DNA of 64,000 nucleotides from contig NZ_CP176580.1 of assembly GCF_046271865.1 (NCBI RefSeq), forward strand, positions 806,001 through 870,000, given 5' to 3'. Source of the DNA: Nitrincola salilacus (GTDB lineage: Bacteria; Pseudomonadota; Gammaproteobacteria; Pseudomonadales; Balneatricaceae). This document shows, in pieces, positions 34,066-43,440 of the stretch (positions are counted from its first letter, which is position 1; every line of letters begins with the position of its first letter). The translations under genes and the position numbers were made by a program. The notes beneath the pieces are model-generated. The model saw only the letters and a list, made by a program, of their open reading frames with translations, did not search any database and was not told where the DNA came from.

Positions 34066-34749
34066 TCAGGCAGGCGATGAGTGTTCATTCATTGATTGTA
34101 GCAGGGAAAGAATCTCGTGCGCGTCAACGGCCGTATGGTGGCTGTTCCAGTCAGTGACAGGGTCGCGCGGGTCTATATAGCCATAGGCGGCGGCAATGGT
34201 GATCATGCCTGCGGCCTTTCCGGCTTCGATATCTCTCCGGTGGTCGCCTATGTAGACACTGTGACCGGGCTCTGCGTTCAACTCCCGGCATGCCATCAGC
34301 AGGCCTTCGGGATCGGGCTTGGTTTTGTTGACATGATCCGGGCAGATGACTGATCCGCAACGAGATTGCAGCTGCAGACCTTCCAGTATGGGGAGGGTGT
34401 AGAGTGATGGCTTGTTGGTGACGATGCCCCAGGGTATATGGTTGCTCTCCAGCCACTCAAGAAGGTTGTTCATGCCGTCAAACAGTCGGCTGTGCTGTGT
34501 CAGCTGGCTGGCGTAGAGGGCCAGCATGCGCTGGTGCAGTTCGTTGAATCCGGGAGCTTCCGGTGATAGATCAAATGCGCGACTGACCAGTGCGCGTGCG
34601 CCATTAGAAACTTCGGCGCGGACTGCCTCATAACTGATCGCCGGGCGGCCCTCCTCTGCCAGCAGCTGAGTGATCACCTGGTGGAAGTCGGGAGCGGTGT
34701 CCAGTAGTGTGCCATCAAGATCGAACAGGGCTGACTGCAGCGCCATCAT
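34066..34749 (-). CDS. mupP: HAD phosphatase, MupP-type (N-acetylmuramic acid 6-phosphate phosphatase)
   Basis: The 227-residue HAD-superfamily protein has DLDGTLLDTAPDFHQVI (nucleophile Asp), a VTNKP motif, KPDPEG and IGDHRRDIEAGKAAGM. Sequence alone resembles phosphoglycolate phosphatase Gph. Position between ubiG and yciK beside gyrA matches Pseudomonas MupP, which removes phosphate from MurNAc-6P in peptidoglycan recycling, so I prefer that name. It overlaps ubiG by four bases (ATGA). Confidence 0.82.
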   Translation of the reverse strand: MMALQSALFDLDGTLLDTAPDFHQVITQLLAEEGRPAISYEAVRAEVSNGARALVSRAFDLSPEAPGFNELHQRMLALYASQLTQHSRLFDGMNNLLEWLESNHIPWGIVTNKPSLYTLPILEGLQLQSRCGSVICPDHVNKTKPDPEGLLMACRELNAEPGHSVYIGDHRRDIEAGKAAGMITIAAAYGYIDPRDPVTDWNSHHTAVDAHEILSLLQSMNEHSSPA

Positions 34750-35468
34750 GAGTGGCCCTGTTTGCGTGTTGCCAGCATATAGTTCACATCAACATCTTTG
34801 GGATCAAGGCGATAGGTGCGGGTAAGTGGGTTGTACACCAGTCCTGTCATCTCGGTGATGCTCAGGCCGCTGCTGCGTACCCATTCCGCCAGCTCCGCGG
34901 GTTTGATGAATTTGTTGAAGTCATGTGTGCCCTGAGGGACCAGTTTCAGAATGCGCTCTGCTCCGAGGATCGCAAAAAGATAACTCTTCGGGTTGCGGTT
35001 CAGTGTCGATAGAAACAGGTGTCCACCGGGTTTCACCAGTTGCGAGCAGGCTTTGATGATGGATGATGGATCAGGAACGTGCTCGATCATCTCCATACAG
35101 GTGACGGTATCAAAGGTGCCGGCATGTGTGCTGGCCAGCTCTTCAACGGTCATGCGTTGATAATCGACCTGGATGCCGCTTTCAAGCCCGTGCAGTCTGG
35201 CGACTTTGAGGGGAGCTTCACCCATGTCGATTCCCATGACGCTGGCGCCTCTGGCGGCCATGGATTCCGAGAGAATGCCGCCACCGCAGCCGACATCCAG
35301 TACGCGTTTGCCTGCAAGAGGTGCAATGCGGTCTATGAATCCGACTCTGAGTGGGTTGATATCGTGCAGCGGTTTGAACTCGCTGTTGCGATCCCACCAG
35401 CGGCTGGCGAGCTCTTCAAACTTGGCGATTTCGGATGGATCAATATTCTGTGTATGAGGCTCTGTCAT
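34746..35468 (-). CDS. ubiG: Ubiquinone biosynthesis O-methyltransferase UbiG
   Basis: The 240-residue class I SAM methyltransferase starts with the UbiG hallmark EIAKFEELASRWWDRNSEFKPLHDINPLR, followed by the SAM motif VLDVGCGGGILSESMA and TCMEMIEHVPDP. It performs both O-methylation steps in ubiquinone synthesis. It is divergent from gyrA and heads the ubiG-mupP-yciK operon. Confidence 0.95.
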   Translation of the reverse strand: MTEPHTQNIDPSEIAKFEELASRWWDRNSEFKPLHDINPLRVGFIDRIAPLAGKRVLDVGCGGGILSESMAARGASVMGIDMGEAPLKVARLHGLESGIQVDYQRMTVEELASTHAGTFDTVTCMEMIEHVPDPSSIIKACSQLVKPGGHLFLSTLNRNPKSYLFAILGAERILKLVPQGTHDFNKFIKPAELAEWVRSSGLSITEMTGLVYNPLTRTYRLDPKDVDVNYMLATRKQGHS

Positions 35469-35602
35469 CTTCGGTTCTCAAAATCCTGGCGGCTTCCGGC
35501 AATTCTAACACCCGCAATCCGGAGGGGACAGCGCGACGCTTGATGAGGATCAGGATAAGTCACTGAAATGTGACTATCAGGAGGCACCATTTGGCTGCTT
35601 TA

Positions 35603-35611
35603 TGGTACAAT
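35603..35611 (+). promoter_or_regulatory. Candidate extended -10 promoter for gyrA
   Basis: TGGTACAAT combines a TGn extension with a TACAAT hexamer, 65 bases before the gyrA start. No good -35 is seen at 16-18 bases, which is acceptable for an extended -10. Confidence 0.4.
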
Positions 35612-35675
35612 TGCCGGCTATTGAATTGCCGCCGGTGCGGTGTGTGAGCAGACCGAATCAAGGAAAGCTGAACGA

Positions 35676-38270
35676 ATGGGTGATCTAGCCAAAGAAGTCC
35701 TCCCGATCAATATAGAGGATGAACTCAAACAGTCATACCTTGACTACGCAATGAGCGTGATCGTGGGTCGTGCCCTCCCTGATGTCAGAGATGGCCTGAA
35801 GCCGGTTCATCGTCGCGTGCTCTTTGCGATGAATGAGCTGAGCAATGACTGGAATAAGCCTTATAAGAAGTCCGCCCGTGTGGTCGGTGACGTAATAGGT
35901 AAGTACCATCCGCATGGCGACAGTGCCGTTTACGACACGATTGTCAGGATGGCGCAGAACTTTTCGATGCGTTACATGCTGGTGGATGGTCAGGGTAACT
36001 TCGGTTCGGTTGACGGCGATTCTGCGGCTGCCATGCGTTATACCGAGATTCGCATGTCCAAGATTGCGCATGAGTTGCTGGCGGATCTGGATAAGGAAAC
36101 GGTCGACTTTGTTGATAACTACGATGGCACGGAAAGAATTCCCGCCGTCATGCCGACACGCGTCCCCAATCTTCTGGTGAATGGCTCTGCTGGTATCGCA
36201 GTCGGTATGGCGACCAACATACCTCCGCATAACCTTGGTGAAGTGGTGCGTGGCTGTGTCGCGTTGATCGACAACCCTGAGCTCACTGTCGATGATCTGA
36301 TGGAGTTTATTCCCGGTCCGGACTTCCCGACGGGTGCCATCATCAATGGACGTGCAGGGATTCTGCTGGCCTATCGTACCGGTCGTGGCCGTATCTATGT
36401 CCGTGCAAAACACCATATCGAAGATAACCCGCGCAACGGTCGTCCGATGCTGGTGGTCACGGAGATACCCTATCAGTTGAACAAGGCGCGTCTGATCGAA
36501 AAGATCGCCGATCTGGTAAAAGAGAAGAAGGTCGAAGGGATCAGCGAGCTGCGTGACGAGTCCGATAAGGACGGCATGCGCATCGTGATTGAGTTGCGTC
36601 GCGGCGAAGTGCCCGAGGTGATCATCAACAACCTCTTCACCCAGACGCAGCTGCAGAGTGTGTTCGGGATCAACATGGTGGCGCTGGTCGATGGCCAGCC
36701 ACGTACGCTCGATCTGAAGTCGATGCTCGAATGCTTTATTCGCCACCGTCGTGAAGTTGTCACGCGTCGTACCGTTTTCGAACTGCGCAAGGCGCGTGAG
36801 CGGGCGCATGTTCTCGAAGGTCTGGCGGTTGCCTTGGCTAATATCGATCCTGTGATCAAAATGATCAAGGAATCGCCCACGCCGAATGATGCCAAAGAAC
36901 GTTTGATTGCAGAGCGCTGGGCGCCCGGCAGTGTGCTGACCATGCTGGAAAAAGCCGGTGAAGATGCCTGTCGTCCAGAAGATCTGGAACCGCAGTTTGG
37001 CATGCGTGAAGGCTACTATTATCTGTCACCTGTTCAGGCGCAGGCGATTCTGGATCTGCGTCTGCATCGTCTGACCGGTCTGGAACATGAGAAACTGATT
37101 GCCGAGTACCAGGTGCTGGTCGACAAGATTACTGAGCTGCTGTACATCCTCGGCTCACGCGAGCGTCTGATGGAAGTGATCCGTGAAGAGCTGGCGACAC
37201 TGGTTAATGAGTATCAGGATGAGCGTCGTACTGAAATCATGGCGTCGCAACAGGATCTGACAGTGGCTGATCTGATCACCGAAGAGGATATGGTGGTAAC
37301 CATCTCCCACGGTGGCTATGCCAAGACTCAGCCGCTGGATGCCTATCAGGCGCAGCGTCGTGGCGGTAAAGGCAAGTCTGCCACGGCGATCAAGGATGAG
37401 GATTTCATTGAGCATCTGCTGATTGCCAATACGCACGATACGATTCTCTGCTTCTCCAGCCTGGGTAAGGTTTACTGGCTCAAAGTATATGAGATTCCAC
37501 CGGCCAGTCGTGCATCACGTGGTCGTCCTATCGTGAACATCCTGCCGTTTGTTGAGAATGAGCGCATCACGGCTATTCTGCCGGTCAAAGAGTTCACCGA
37601 AGATCGTTTCGTCTTCATGGCGACCGGTTTTGGTACAGTCAAGAAAACACCACTGACCAGCTTCTCTCGCCCTCGCAGCAGTGGTTTGATTGCACTGGAT
37701 GTTGTGGATGGCGACCGTCTGATCGGTGCTGCCATCACCAGCGGTGATGATGATGTGATGCTGATGACCAGCGCCGGCAAGGCGATCCGCTTCCACGAAG
37801 GTGATGTGCGCCAGATGGGTCGTACCGCTCGTGGTGTTCGTGGTGTGCGCATCAGTGGTGATGTGCGGGTGATCTCACTGATCATTCCACGCGAAGGCGG
37901 CAAAATATTGACCGCCTCCATGAAGGGCTATGGCAAGCAGACGGCAGTGGAAGACTTCCCGCTGCGTGGTCGTGGTGGTCAGGGTGTTATCGCGATGCAG
38001 TGTACTGAGCGTAATGGTGCATTGGCTGGTGCGGTACAGGTGTTCGAAGGCGACGGTGTGATGCTGATCAGCAACCGTGGCACACTGGTGCGTACCCGTA
38101 CGGATGAGATCTCTGTACTGGGCCGTAACACTCAGGGCGTGATGTTGATTCGTCTGTCTGAAGATGAGCAGTTGGTAGGTCTGGCTCGCATTGAAGAGCC
38201 TGAAGAGATCGATGTGATCGATGTGATTGACGGCGAGTCAGAGGGTGTGGCAGATGACGCGGAAGTATAA
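35676..38270 (+). CDS. gyrA: DNA gyrase subunit A
   Basis: The 864-residue subunit starts MGDLAKEVLPINIEDELKQSY. Catalytic Tyr122 (MRYTEIRM) is present. The quinolone-resistance region HPHGDSAVYDTIVRMAQ keeps Ser83 and Asp87, the susceptible residues. The C-terminal six-bladed region has the GyrA-box (QRRGGKGK). The frame is open further upstream, but the ATG at 35676 has AAGGAAAG and matches the conserved start. serC overlaps its 3' end. Confidence 0.97.
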   Translation: MGDLAKEVLPINIEDELKQSYLDYAMSVIVGRALPDVRDGLKPVHRRVLFAMNELSNDWNKPYKKSARVVGDVIGKYHPHGDSAVYDTIVRMAQNFSMRYMLVDGQGNFGSVDGDSAAAMRYTEIRMSKIAHELLADLDKETVDFVDNYDGTERIPAVMPTRVPNLLVNGSAGIAVGMATNIPPHNLGEVVRGCVALIDNPELTVDDLMEFIPGPDFPTGAIINGRAGILLAYRTGRGRIYVRAKHHIEDNPRNGRPMLVVTEIPYQLNKARLIEKIADLVKEKKVEGISELRDESDKDGMRIVIELRRGEVPEVIINNLFTQTQLQSVFGINMVALVDGQPRTLDLKSMLECFIRHRREVVTRRTVFELRKARERAHVLEGLAVALANIDPVIKMIKESPTPNDAKERLIAERWAPGSVLTMLEKAGEDACRPEDLEPQFGMREGYYYLSPVQAQAILDLRLHRLTGLEHEKLIAEYQVLVDKITELLYILGSRERLMEVIREELATLVNEYQDERRTEIMASQQDLTVADLITEEDMVVTISHGGYAKTQPLDAYQAQRRGGKGKSATAIKDEDFIEHLLIANTHDTILCFSSLGKVYWLKVYEIPPASRASRGRPIVNILPFVENERITAILPVKEFTEDRFVFMATGFGTVKKTPLTSFSRPRSSGLIALDVVDGDRLIGAAITSGDDDVMLMTSAGKAIRFHEGDVRQMGRTARGVRGVRISGDVRVISLIIPREGGKILTASMKGYGKQTAVEDFPLRGRGGQGVIAMQCTERNGALAGAVQVFEGDGVMLISNRGTLVRTRTDEISVLGRNTQGVMLIRLSEDEQLVGLARIEEPEEIDVIDVIDGESEGVADDAEV

Positions 38271-39336
38271 CTTCAGTGCAGGTCCAGCTGCACTGCCGGA
38301 AGAGGTGTTGCAGCAGGCGCAGCAGGAGTTGCTGGATTGGCAGGGAACGGGTCTGTCGATCATGGAGATGAGCCATCGCAGCGACGAGTTCGTTGCGGTG
38401 GCGGAGCAGGCTGAACGGGATTTGCGTGAATTGATGCAGATTCCGGAGCAGTATCAGGTGCTGTTCCTCCAGGGTGGTGCGAGCAGTCAGTTTGCTATGG
38501 TGCCGATGAATCTGTTGCGCGGTAATGGTCGTGCGGATTACATCAATACCGGCATCTGGTCGAAGAAGGCGATTGCCGAAGCAAAGCATTACTGCGACGT
38601 AAATGTAGTGGCCAGCACCGAAAGCAACAACTTTACCTCAGCGCCTGCTCAGAATGAGCTGCGTCTGAGTGATGATTCGGCCTATCTTCACTACACCACA
38701 AACGAGACGATCGGTGGTGTTGAGTTTGATTATATTCCCGATGCGGCAGGTCGCCCGCTGGTGGCAGATATGTCATCCGACATACTGGCCAAGCCGATAA
38801 AGGTGGATCGCTTCGGTCTGATCTATGCCGGCGCACAGAAAAATATCGGGCCCGCAGGGCTGACGGTGGTGATTGTGCGTGACGACCTGCTCGGCAATAC
38901 GCTGCCGGGTACCCCCTCCATGTATGACTACAAACTGCATGCAGATGCCGGTTCCATGAACAATACCCCGCCGACCTTTGGCTGGTATCTGGCAGGGTTG
39001 GTGTTTCAGTGGCTCAAGAACCAGGGGGGGGTGGAGGCGATCGGTCAGGTCAATCATCGCAAGGCTGCCAAGCTGTATGCCGCGATTGATGGCAGTGGCA
39101 TCTATGCCAATCCGGTGGCCAAAGCCAATCGCTCGATCATGAACGTGCCCTTCACTCTGGCAGACAGTCGTCTCGATCAGGTGTTTCTGCGCGAAGCGGA
39201 AGAGGCAAATCTGATGAACCTTCAGGGTCATCGCTCGGTAGGTGGCATGCGCGCCAGCCTCTATAATGCGGTTCCTGAACAGGCGGTAGATGTATTGATC
39301 AGCTTTATGGCTGATTTTGAACGCAGGCATGGCTGA
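38254..39336 (+). CDS. serC: Phosphoserine aminotransferase
   Basis: The 360-residue PLP enzyme makes 3-phosphoserine from 3-phosphohydroxypyruvate in serine and pyridoxine synthesis. Motifs are KYNFSAGPAALPEEVL, LFLQGGASSQFAMVPMNLL and YAGAQKNIGPAGLTVVI with the PLP Lys. The ATG at 38254 overlaps gyrA by 17 bases and has GAGGG upstream. Gene order gyrA-serC-pheA is as in Pseudomonas. Confidence 0.96.
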   Translation: MTRKYNFSAGPAALPEEVLQQAQQELLDWQGTGLSIMEMSHRSDEFVAVAEQAERDLRELMQIPEQYQVLFLQGGASSQFAMVPMNLLRGNGRADYINTGIWSKKAIAEAKHYCDVNVVASTESNNFTSAPAQNELRLSDDSAYLHYTTNETIGGVEFDYIPDAAGRPLVADMSSDILAKPIKVDRFGLIYAGAQKNIGPAGLTVVIVRDDLLGNTLPGTPSMYDYKLHADAGSMNNTPPTFGWYLAGLVFQWLKNQGGVEAIGQVNHRKAAKLYAAIDGSGIYANPVAKANRSIMNVPFTLADSRLDQVFLREAEEANLMNLQGHRSVGGMRASLYNAVPEQAVDVLISFMADFERRHG

Positions 39337-39351
39337 GATCGGAGTCGATCC

Positions 39352-40473
39352 ATGAGTAGCGATGAGCAGAAAACTTCAGTACAGGAAGATGCCCTTCGTG
39401 TACTGAGGGATCAGATTGACAGTATCGACCTGCAGGTTCAGCAGTTGATCAACCAGCGTGCACGTTGCGCTCAGCAGGTTGCCGAAGTGAAGCAGCAGTT
39501 TCAGGGCTCGCAGCAAGCTGTTTTCTATCGCCCGGAGCGAGAAGCACAGGTGCTGCGTTCCGTGATGGCACGCAATGAGGGGCCGCTTCCCGATCAGGAG
39601 ATGGCCCGTTTGTTTCGTGAAATCATGTCGGTCTGTCTGGCGCTGGAGCAGCCCCTGCATGTGGTGTTTCTCGGGCCGGTCGGTACCTTCACTCAGCAGG
39701 CGGTTTTGAAACACTTCGGGCATGCCGTCAAGGGCGCGCCACTTGATACCCTCGATCAGGTATTCCGCGATGTTGAATCAGGCACTGCCCACTATGGTGT
39801 GGTGCCGATTGAAAGCGCGAACGAGGGCGCCGTCAGTCGCACACTGGACCTGTTCAGTCGTTTCGATGTCAGTATCTGTGGTGAGGTCGAACTACAAACT
39901 CACTACCACTTGCTGACCGGCCATAACGCCGATGTCAGTAAGATCAAACGTATCTACGCCCACCAGTTTGCCTTCTCCCAATGCCATCACTGGCTCGATG
40001 CCCGCTATCCGGATGCCGAACGTATCCCTGTGGTTTCCAATGCGGAAGCTGCTGATATGGTGATTGCTGCCGGGGATGCTGCTGCAGCCATCGGCAGTGA
40101 TATTGCGGCCGAGCTGTTTGATCTTGTCGTGGCTGAGCGCAATATTGAAGATCAGGTCGACAGCGTAACGCGCTATCTGATCATTGGTAATCAGGATGTT
40201 TCTCCCAGTGGGCAGGATAAAACGTCGATCTTGCTGCTTGCACATGATAAACCCGGTGCCTTGTATGATCTTCTGGAGCCTTTCAGACGCCGCGATATCA
40301 GTCTGACGCGATTGGAAACCCGTTCCGGCAGCAAGGCTGGCTGGGATACGCTTTTCTATATCGACTTCGAAGGGCATCGCGATGATCCCGAGGTGCAGCT
40401 ACTGCTGGACGAGCTTGAGAAGGGCACCGTTGAGCTCAAACAGCTGGGCTCTTATCCCAAGGCAGTGCTCTAA
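39352..40473 (+). CDS. pheA: Bifunctional chorismate mutase/prephenate dehydratase
   Basis: The 373-residue P-protein has an AroQ-type chorismate mutase (residues 10-95: LRVLRDQIDSIDLQVQQLINQR), a prephenate dehydratase domain (VVFLGPVGTFTQQAV; VPIESANEGAVSRTLD; SVTRYLIIG) and a C-terminal ACT domain (HDKPGALYDLLEPF). In the ACT domain the phenylalanine-binding motif usually read as ESRP is ETRS (LTRLETRSGS), so feedback control may differ. It lies between serC and tyrA/aroA, with no hisC between. Confidence 0.94.
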   Translation: MSSDEQKTSVQEDALRVLRDQIDSIDLQVQQLINQRARCAQQVAEVKQQFQGSQQAVFYRPEREAQVLRSVMARNEGPLPDQEMARLFREIMSVCLALEQPLHVVFLGPVGTFTQQAVLKHFGHAVKGAPLDTLDQVFRDVESGTAHYGVVPIESANEGAVSRTLDLFSRFDVSICGEVELQTHYHLLTGHNADVSKIKRIYAHQFAFSQCHHWLDARYPDAERIPVVSNAEAADMVIAAGDAAAAIGSDIAAELFDLVVAERNIEDQVDSVTRYLIIGNQDVSPSGQDKTSILLLAHDKPGALYDLLEPFRRRDISLTRLETRSGSKAGWDTLFYIDFEGHRDDPEVQLLLDELEKGTVELKQLGSYPKAVL

Positions 40474-40509
40474 GTTGGATTCCTTGATGTCGCTGACAAA
40501 GGTAAGGCT

Positions 40510-42720
40510 GTGAAGTACGCAATAGACAGGGTGCTGGTTATCGGTCTTGGCCTGATAGGCGGTTCTTTTGCCAGAGCACTGCGTTCGCGTGGAATTGTGC
40601 GCGAAGTGGTCGGATATGATCGCAATCCGGATGAGGCGGCACTGGGTGTCAAGCTGGGGGTGATCGACCGTTCTGCCGATGATCTGGCTCAGGCGGTCGG
40701 CGAAGCTGATCTGGTGATGCTGGCGGTGCCGGTCAAGGTGATGGAGGCTGTGCTGGCTGCCGTTGAACCCCACTTGAAGCCACATACTCTGTTGACGGAT
40801 GTCGGCAGCACTAAGGCTAATCTGGTTGCCGCTGCGCGAACCATCTTTTCTGTCATACCCCCCACCTTTGTACCCGGGCACCCGATTGCGGGTGCTGAAA
40901 AGAGCGGCGTCAGAGCCTCGGATGCCGATCTGTTCGAACGTCATAAAGTGATTCTGACCCCTCTGCCTGAAACTGACTCCCATGCAACGTTGCAGATCGC
41001 CCGCCTCTGGCAGTCGATTGGTGCTGAAGTGTTGCAGATGGATGTTGATCGTCATGATCAGGTGCTGGCTGCGACCAGCCATCTGCCACATATGCTGGCT
41101 TTTTCTCTGGTCGATACGCTGGCGCATGAAGAGGAGAATACTGATATTTTCCGCTATGCGGCCGGTGGTTTTCGTGACTTCACGCGAATAGCAGCCAGTG
41201 ATCCGATGATGTGGCATGACGTCTGTCTGGCCAATCGCGACGCACTGCTGAAGCAGATGGATCAGTTCACGGATGGACTGACACGGCTCAGGCAAGCGAT
41301 AGTGGCCGGCGACAGTCAGAGTCTGCTCGGGATCTTCACGCGCGCCAAAGTGGCACGCGAGCATTTCACGCGTATTCTCAGTGGCTCAGCATATGCACAG
41401 GTGCTGTCGCAGCAGGCGATAGATCTACGTGTGCAGGGTGCTGCTAAGCTCAGGGGTGAAATTACGTTGCCGGGTGATCTCTCCATTTCACACCGTGCGA
41501 TCATGCTCGGCGCGCTGGCAGAGGGTATCACTGATATAGAAGGTTTTCGCGAGGGTGAAGACAGTCTGGCGACCCTGCAGGCCTTCCGTGATATGGGCGT
41601 GGTGATCGAAGGACCTCATCAGGGGCAGGTGCGTATTTATGGCGTCGGTCTGCACGGGTTGCAACCACCACCAGGACCTCTCTATCTGGGTAATTCAGCT
41701 ACCTCCATGCGCTTGCTTGCTGGTCTGCTGTCGGCGCAGACCTTTGCCACTGAGTTGTTTGGCGATGAATCGCTGAGCCAGAACTCCATGGCATCTGTTA
41801 TCGAGCCGTTACGTCAGATGGGTGCCAATATTCAGGCTGTCGCGAGCTTGCCGCCGCTGAAAATAGAACCATCAGAAAAGTTGATCGGCATGCGTTATGA
41901 GATGCCTCAACCCAGTGCTCAGGTCAAATCCAGTCTGCTGCTGGCTGGCCTCTATGCGACAGGTAAAACAGAGGTTTCAGCTCAGCATGTTACGCGTGAT
42001 CATACGGAAAGAATGCTGCAAGGTTTTGGCTATACTGTAAATAGACAGGCGCACCGGGTCAGCCTTGACGGTGGAGAAACGTTGCAGGCAACACAGCTGC
42101 GTGTACCGGGCGATCCGTCCAGTGCGCTGTTTTTCATTATTGCAGCTACAATAATTCCGGGATCCGAATTGCGGCTTCCCTATATGGGCGTTAATCCGAC
42201 ACGCATGGCGGCGCTGAATGCCTTGGATCAGATGGGAGCTTCGCTTAGCTACCACAATACCACTGAGTCCAGAGGCGAGGCGGTAGCGGATATTAGTGTC
42301 AGAAGTGCTGAGCTTAAAGGTGTCACGATCAGTGAAGAACTGCTCTATGGGATGTTGGATGACCTGCCTCTGCTGATGGTGGCGGCGATGCGTGCAGAAG
42401 GCCAGACCCGGTTTGAATTACCGGATGAGTGTGCAGAGCGACTACACGAGCGACTTCATCCTATGGTAGCGTTGATGATTGATCAGGGGATAGCTGTTAC
42501 CTATACACAACGTGAGTTGCTTGTCTCACCCGGATGTTTCCGAGGGGGAGATATAAGAGGTGTTTCAGATCCGAGAATAGCCCTCGCGTGCGTTCTTGCG
42601 GGTTTGTCTGCCACTGAGGAGATCAGAATAATAAATTGTGCGTCTGTCCTGTCGTTTTTTCCGGATTTTGTGGAGCAGGCGCAACGGATAGGTATCCAGA
42701 TTCATAAGGAGGCGGACTGA
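40510..42720 (+). CDS. tyrA: Prephenate dehydrogenase fused to a degenerate EPSP synthase domain (TyrA-AroA)
   Basis: The 736-residue fusion is the Pseudomonas-type arrangement. Residues 1-290 are an intact prephenate dehydrogenase: VIGLGLIGGSFARAL for NAD, HPIAGAEKSG and SHLPHMLAF with catalytic His. Residues 310-736 align with EPSP synthase, but key residues are missing: PGDLSISHR has Leu324 for catalytic Lys (E. coli Lys22); ELPDECAER replaces ELRVKESDR, losing Lys340 and Glu341; GVSDPRIAL replaces GDHRIAM, losing His385; GNSATS has Ala397 for Gly96. Asp in LDDLP and the RDHTERMLQGFG region remain. The AroA half is probably inactive. GTG start at 40510. Confidence 0.9.
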   Translation: MKYAIDRVLVIGLGLIGGSFARALRSRGIVREVVGYDRNPDEAALGVKLGVIDRSADDLAQAVGEADLVMLAVPVKVMEAVLAAVEPHLKPHTLLTDVGSTKANLVAAARTIFSVIPPTFVPGHPIAGAEKSGVRASDADLFERHKVILTPLPETDSHATLQIARLWQSIGAEVLQMDVDRHDQVLAATSHLPHMLAFSLVDTLAHEEENTDIFRYAAGGFRDFTRIAASDPMMWHDVCLANRDALLKQMDQFTDGLTRLRQAIVAGDSQSLLGIFTRAKVAREHFTRILSGSAYAQVLSQQAIDLRVQGAAKLRGEITLPGDLSISHRAIMLGALAEGITDIEGFREGEDSLATLQAFRDMGVVIEGPHQGQVRIYGVGLHGLQPPPGPLYLGNSATSMRLLAGLLSAQTFATELFGDESLSQNSMASVIEPLRQMGANIQAVASLPPLKIEPSEKLIGMRYEMPQPSAQVKSSLLLAGLYATGKTEVSAQHVTRDHTERMLQGFGYTVNRQAHRVSLDGGETLQATQLRVPGDPSSALFFIIAATIIPGSELRLPYMGVNPTRMAALNALDQMGASLSYHNTTESRGEAVADISVRSAELKGVTISEELLYGMLDDLPLLMVAAMRAEGQTRFELPDECAERLHERLHPMVALMIDQGIAVTYTQRELLVSPGCFRGGDIRGVSDPRIALACVLAGLSATEEIRIINCASVLSFFPDFVEQAQRIGIQIHKEAD

Positions 42721-43412
42721 TGTCCACCAGTGATAAGTGTTTTGTTATAGCGGTTGATGGCCCCAGTGGGTCGGGTAAGGGTACTTTGTCACGCATGCTG
42801 GCCAGCCATTTTGGTTTTCATCTGCTGGATAGTGGTGCTTTATACAGATTAACGGCGGTGGCGGCTAGGCACCATGGCGTGGCGCTGGATGATGTCGAAA
42901 CCCTGCAGGTTCTGGCCGCGCATCTGGATGTACAGTTTGTTGCCGGGAGTGGTGGTGATGAGGCGCGTATCATCCTCGAAGGTGAGGAGGTCACCAATGC
43001 AATCCGAACAGAATCAGTAAGTTCCGATGCCTCCGTTGTTGCTTCTCTTGGTCCGGTTCGCACGGCTTTACTGGCGCGGCAGCGAGACTTTGCGCAGCCT
43101 CCGGGGTTGATTGCAGATGGTCGTGATATGGGTACGGTGGTCTTTCCAGATGCACCCTTGAAGATATATCTGGATGCCAGTGCCGAAGAACGTGCAAGTC
43201 GCCGATATAAGCAGTTGATTAGCAAGGGTCTCGGTGCTAGCCTTGATGATATATTGAACGATATCAAAACGCGTGACTCACGCGATATGAATCGCGCGGT
43301 GGCGCCCCTGAAACCGGCGTCTGATGCGGTGGTGCTGGATTCGACGTCGATGGCGATCGAGGCAGTGTTCAAAGCAGTGTTGGATGAAGCAAGACATAAA
43401 GGGCTGCACTGA
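42720..43412 (+). CDS. cmk: Cytidylate kinase
   Basis: The 230-residue nucleoside monophosphate kinase has a P-loop (VDGPSGSGKGTLSRMLA), LDSGALYRLTAVAA, IADGRDMGTVVFPDA and ASRRYKQL. It phosphorylates CMP and dCMP. The start overlaps the tyrA/aroA stop (TGATG) and has AAGGAGG. It precedes rpsA, the usual arrangement. Confidence 0.96.
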   Translation: MSTSDKCFVIAVDGPSGSGKGTLSRMLASHFGFHLLDSGALYRLTAVAARHHGVALDDVETLQVLAAHLDVQFVAGSGGDEARIILEGEEVTNAIRTESVSSDASVVASLGPVRTALLARQRDFAQPPGLIADGRDMGTVVFPDAPLKIYLDASAEERASRRYKQLISKGLGASLDDILNDIKTRDSRDMNRAVAPLKPASDAVVLDSTSMAIEAVFKAVLDEARHKGLH

Positions 43413-43440
43413 AGCAGCTTTACTTTGAGGATGCACGGTG

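Noticed and set aside
35733..36809. 358-codon open frame antisense to gyrA
   Set aside because: It is fully covered by conserved gyrA codons; the length follows from gyrA codon bias.
40399..41364. 321-codon frame opposite pheA/tyrA
   Set aside because: It is antisense to intact conserved domains and shows no protein family features.
41691..41700. Ala in place of Gly96 in the AroA domain as a natural glyphosate-insensitive enzyme
   Set aside because: Other catalytic residues are missing in the same domain, so the change is better explained by loss of function.
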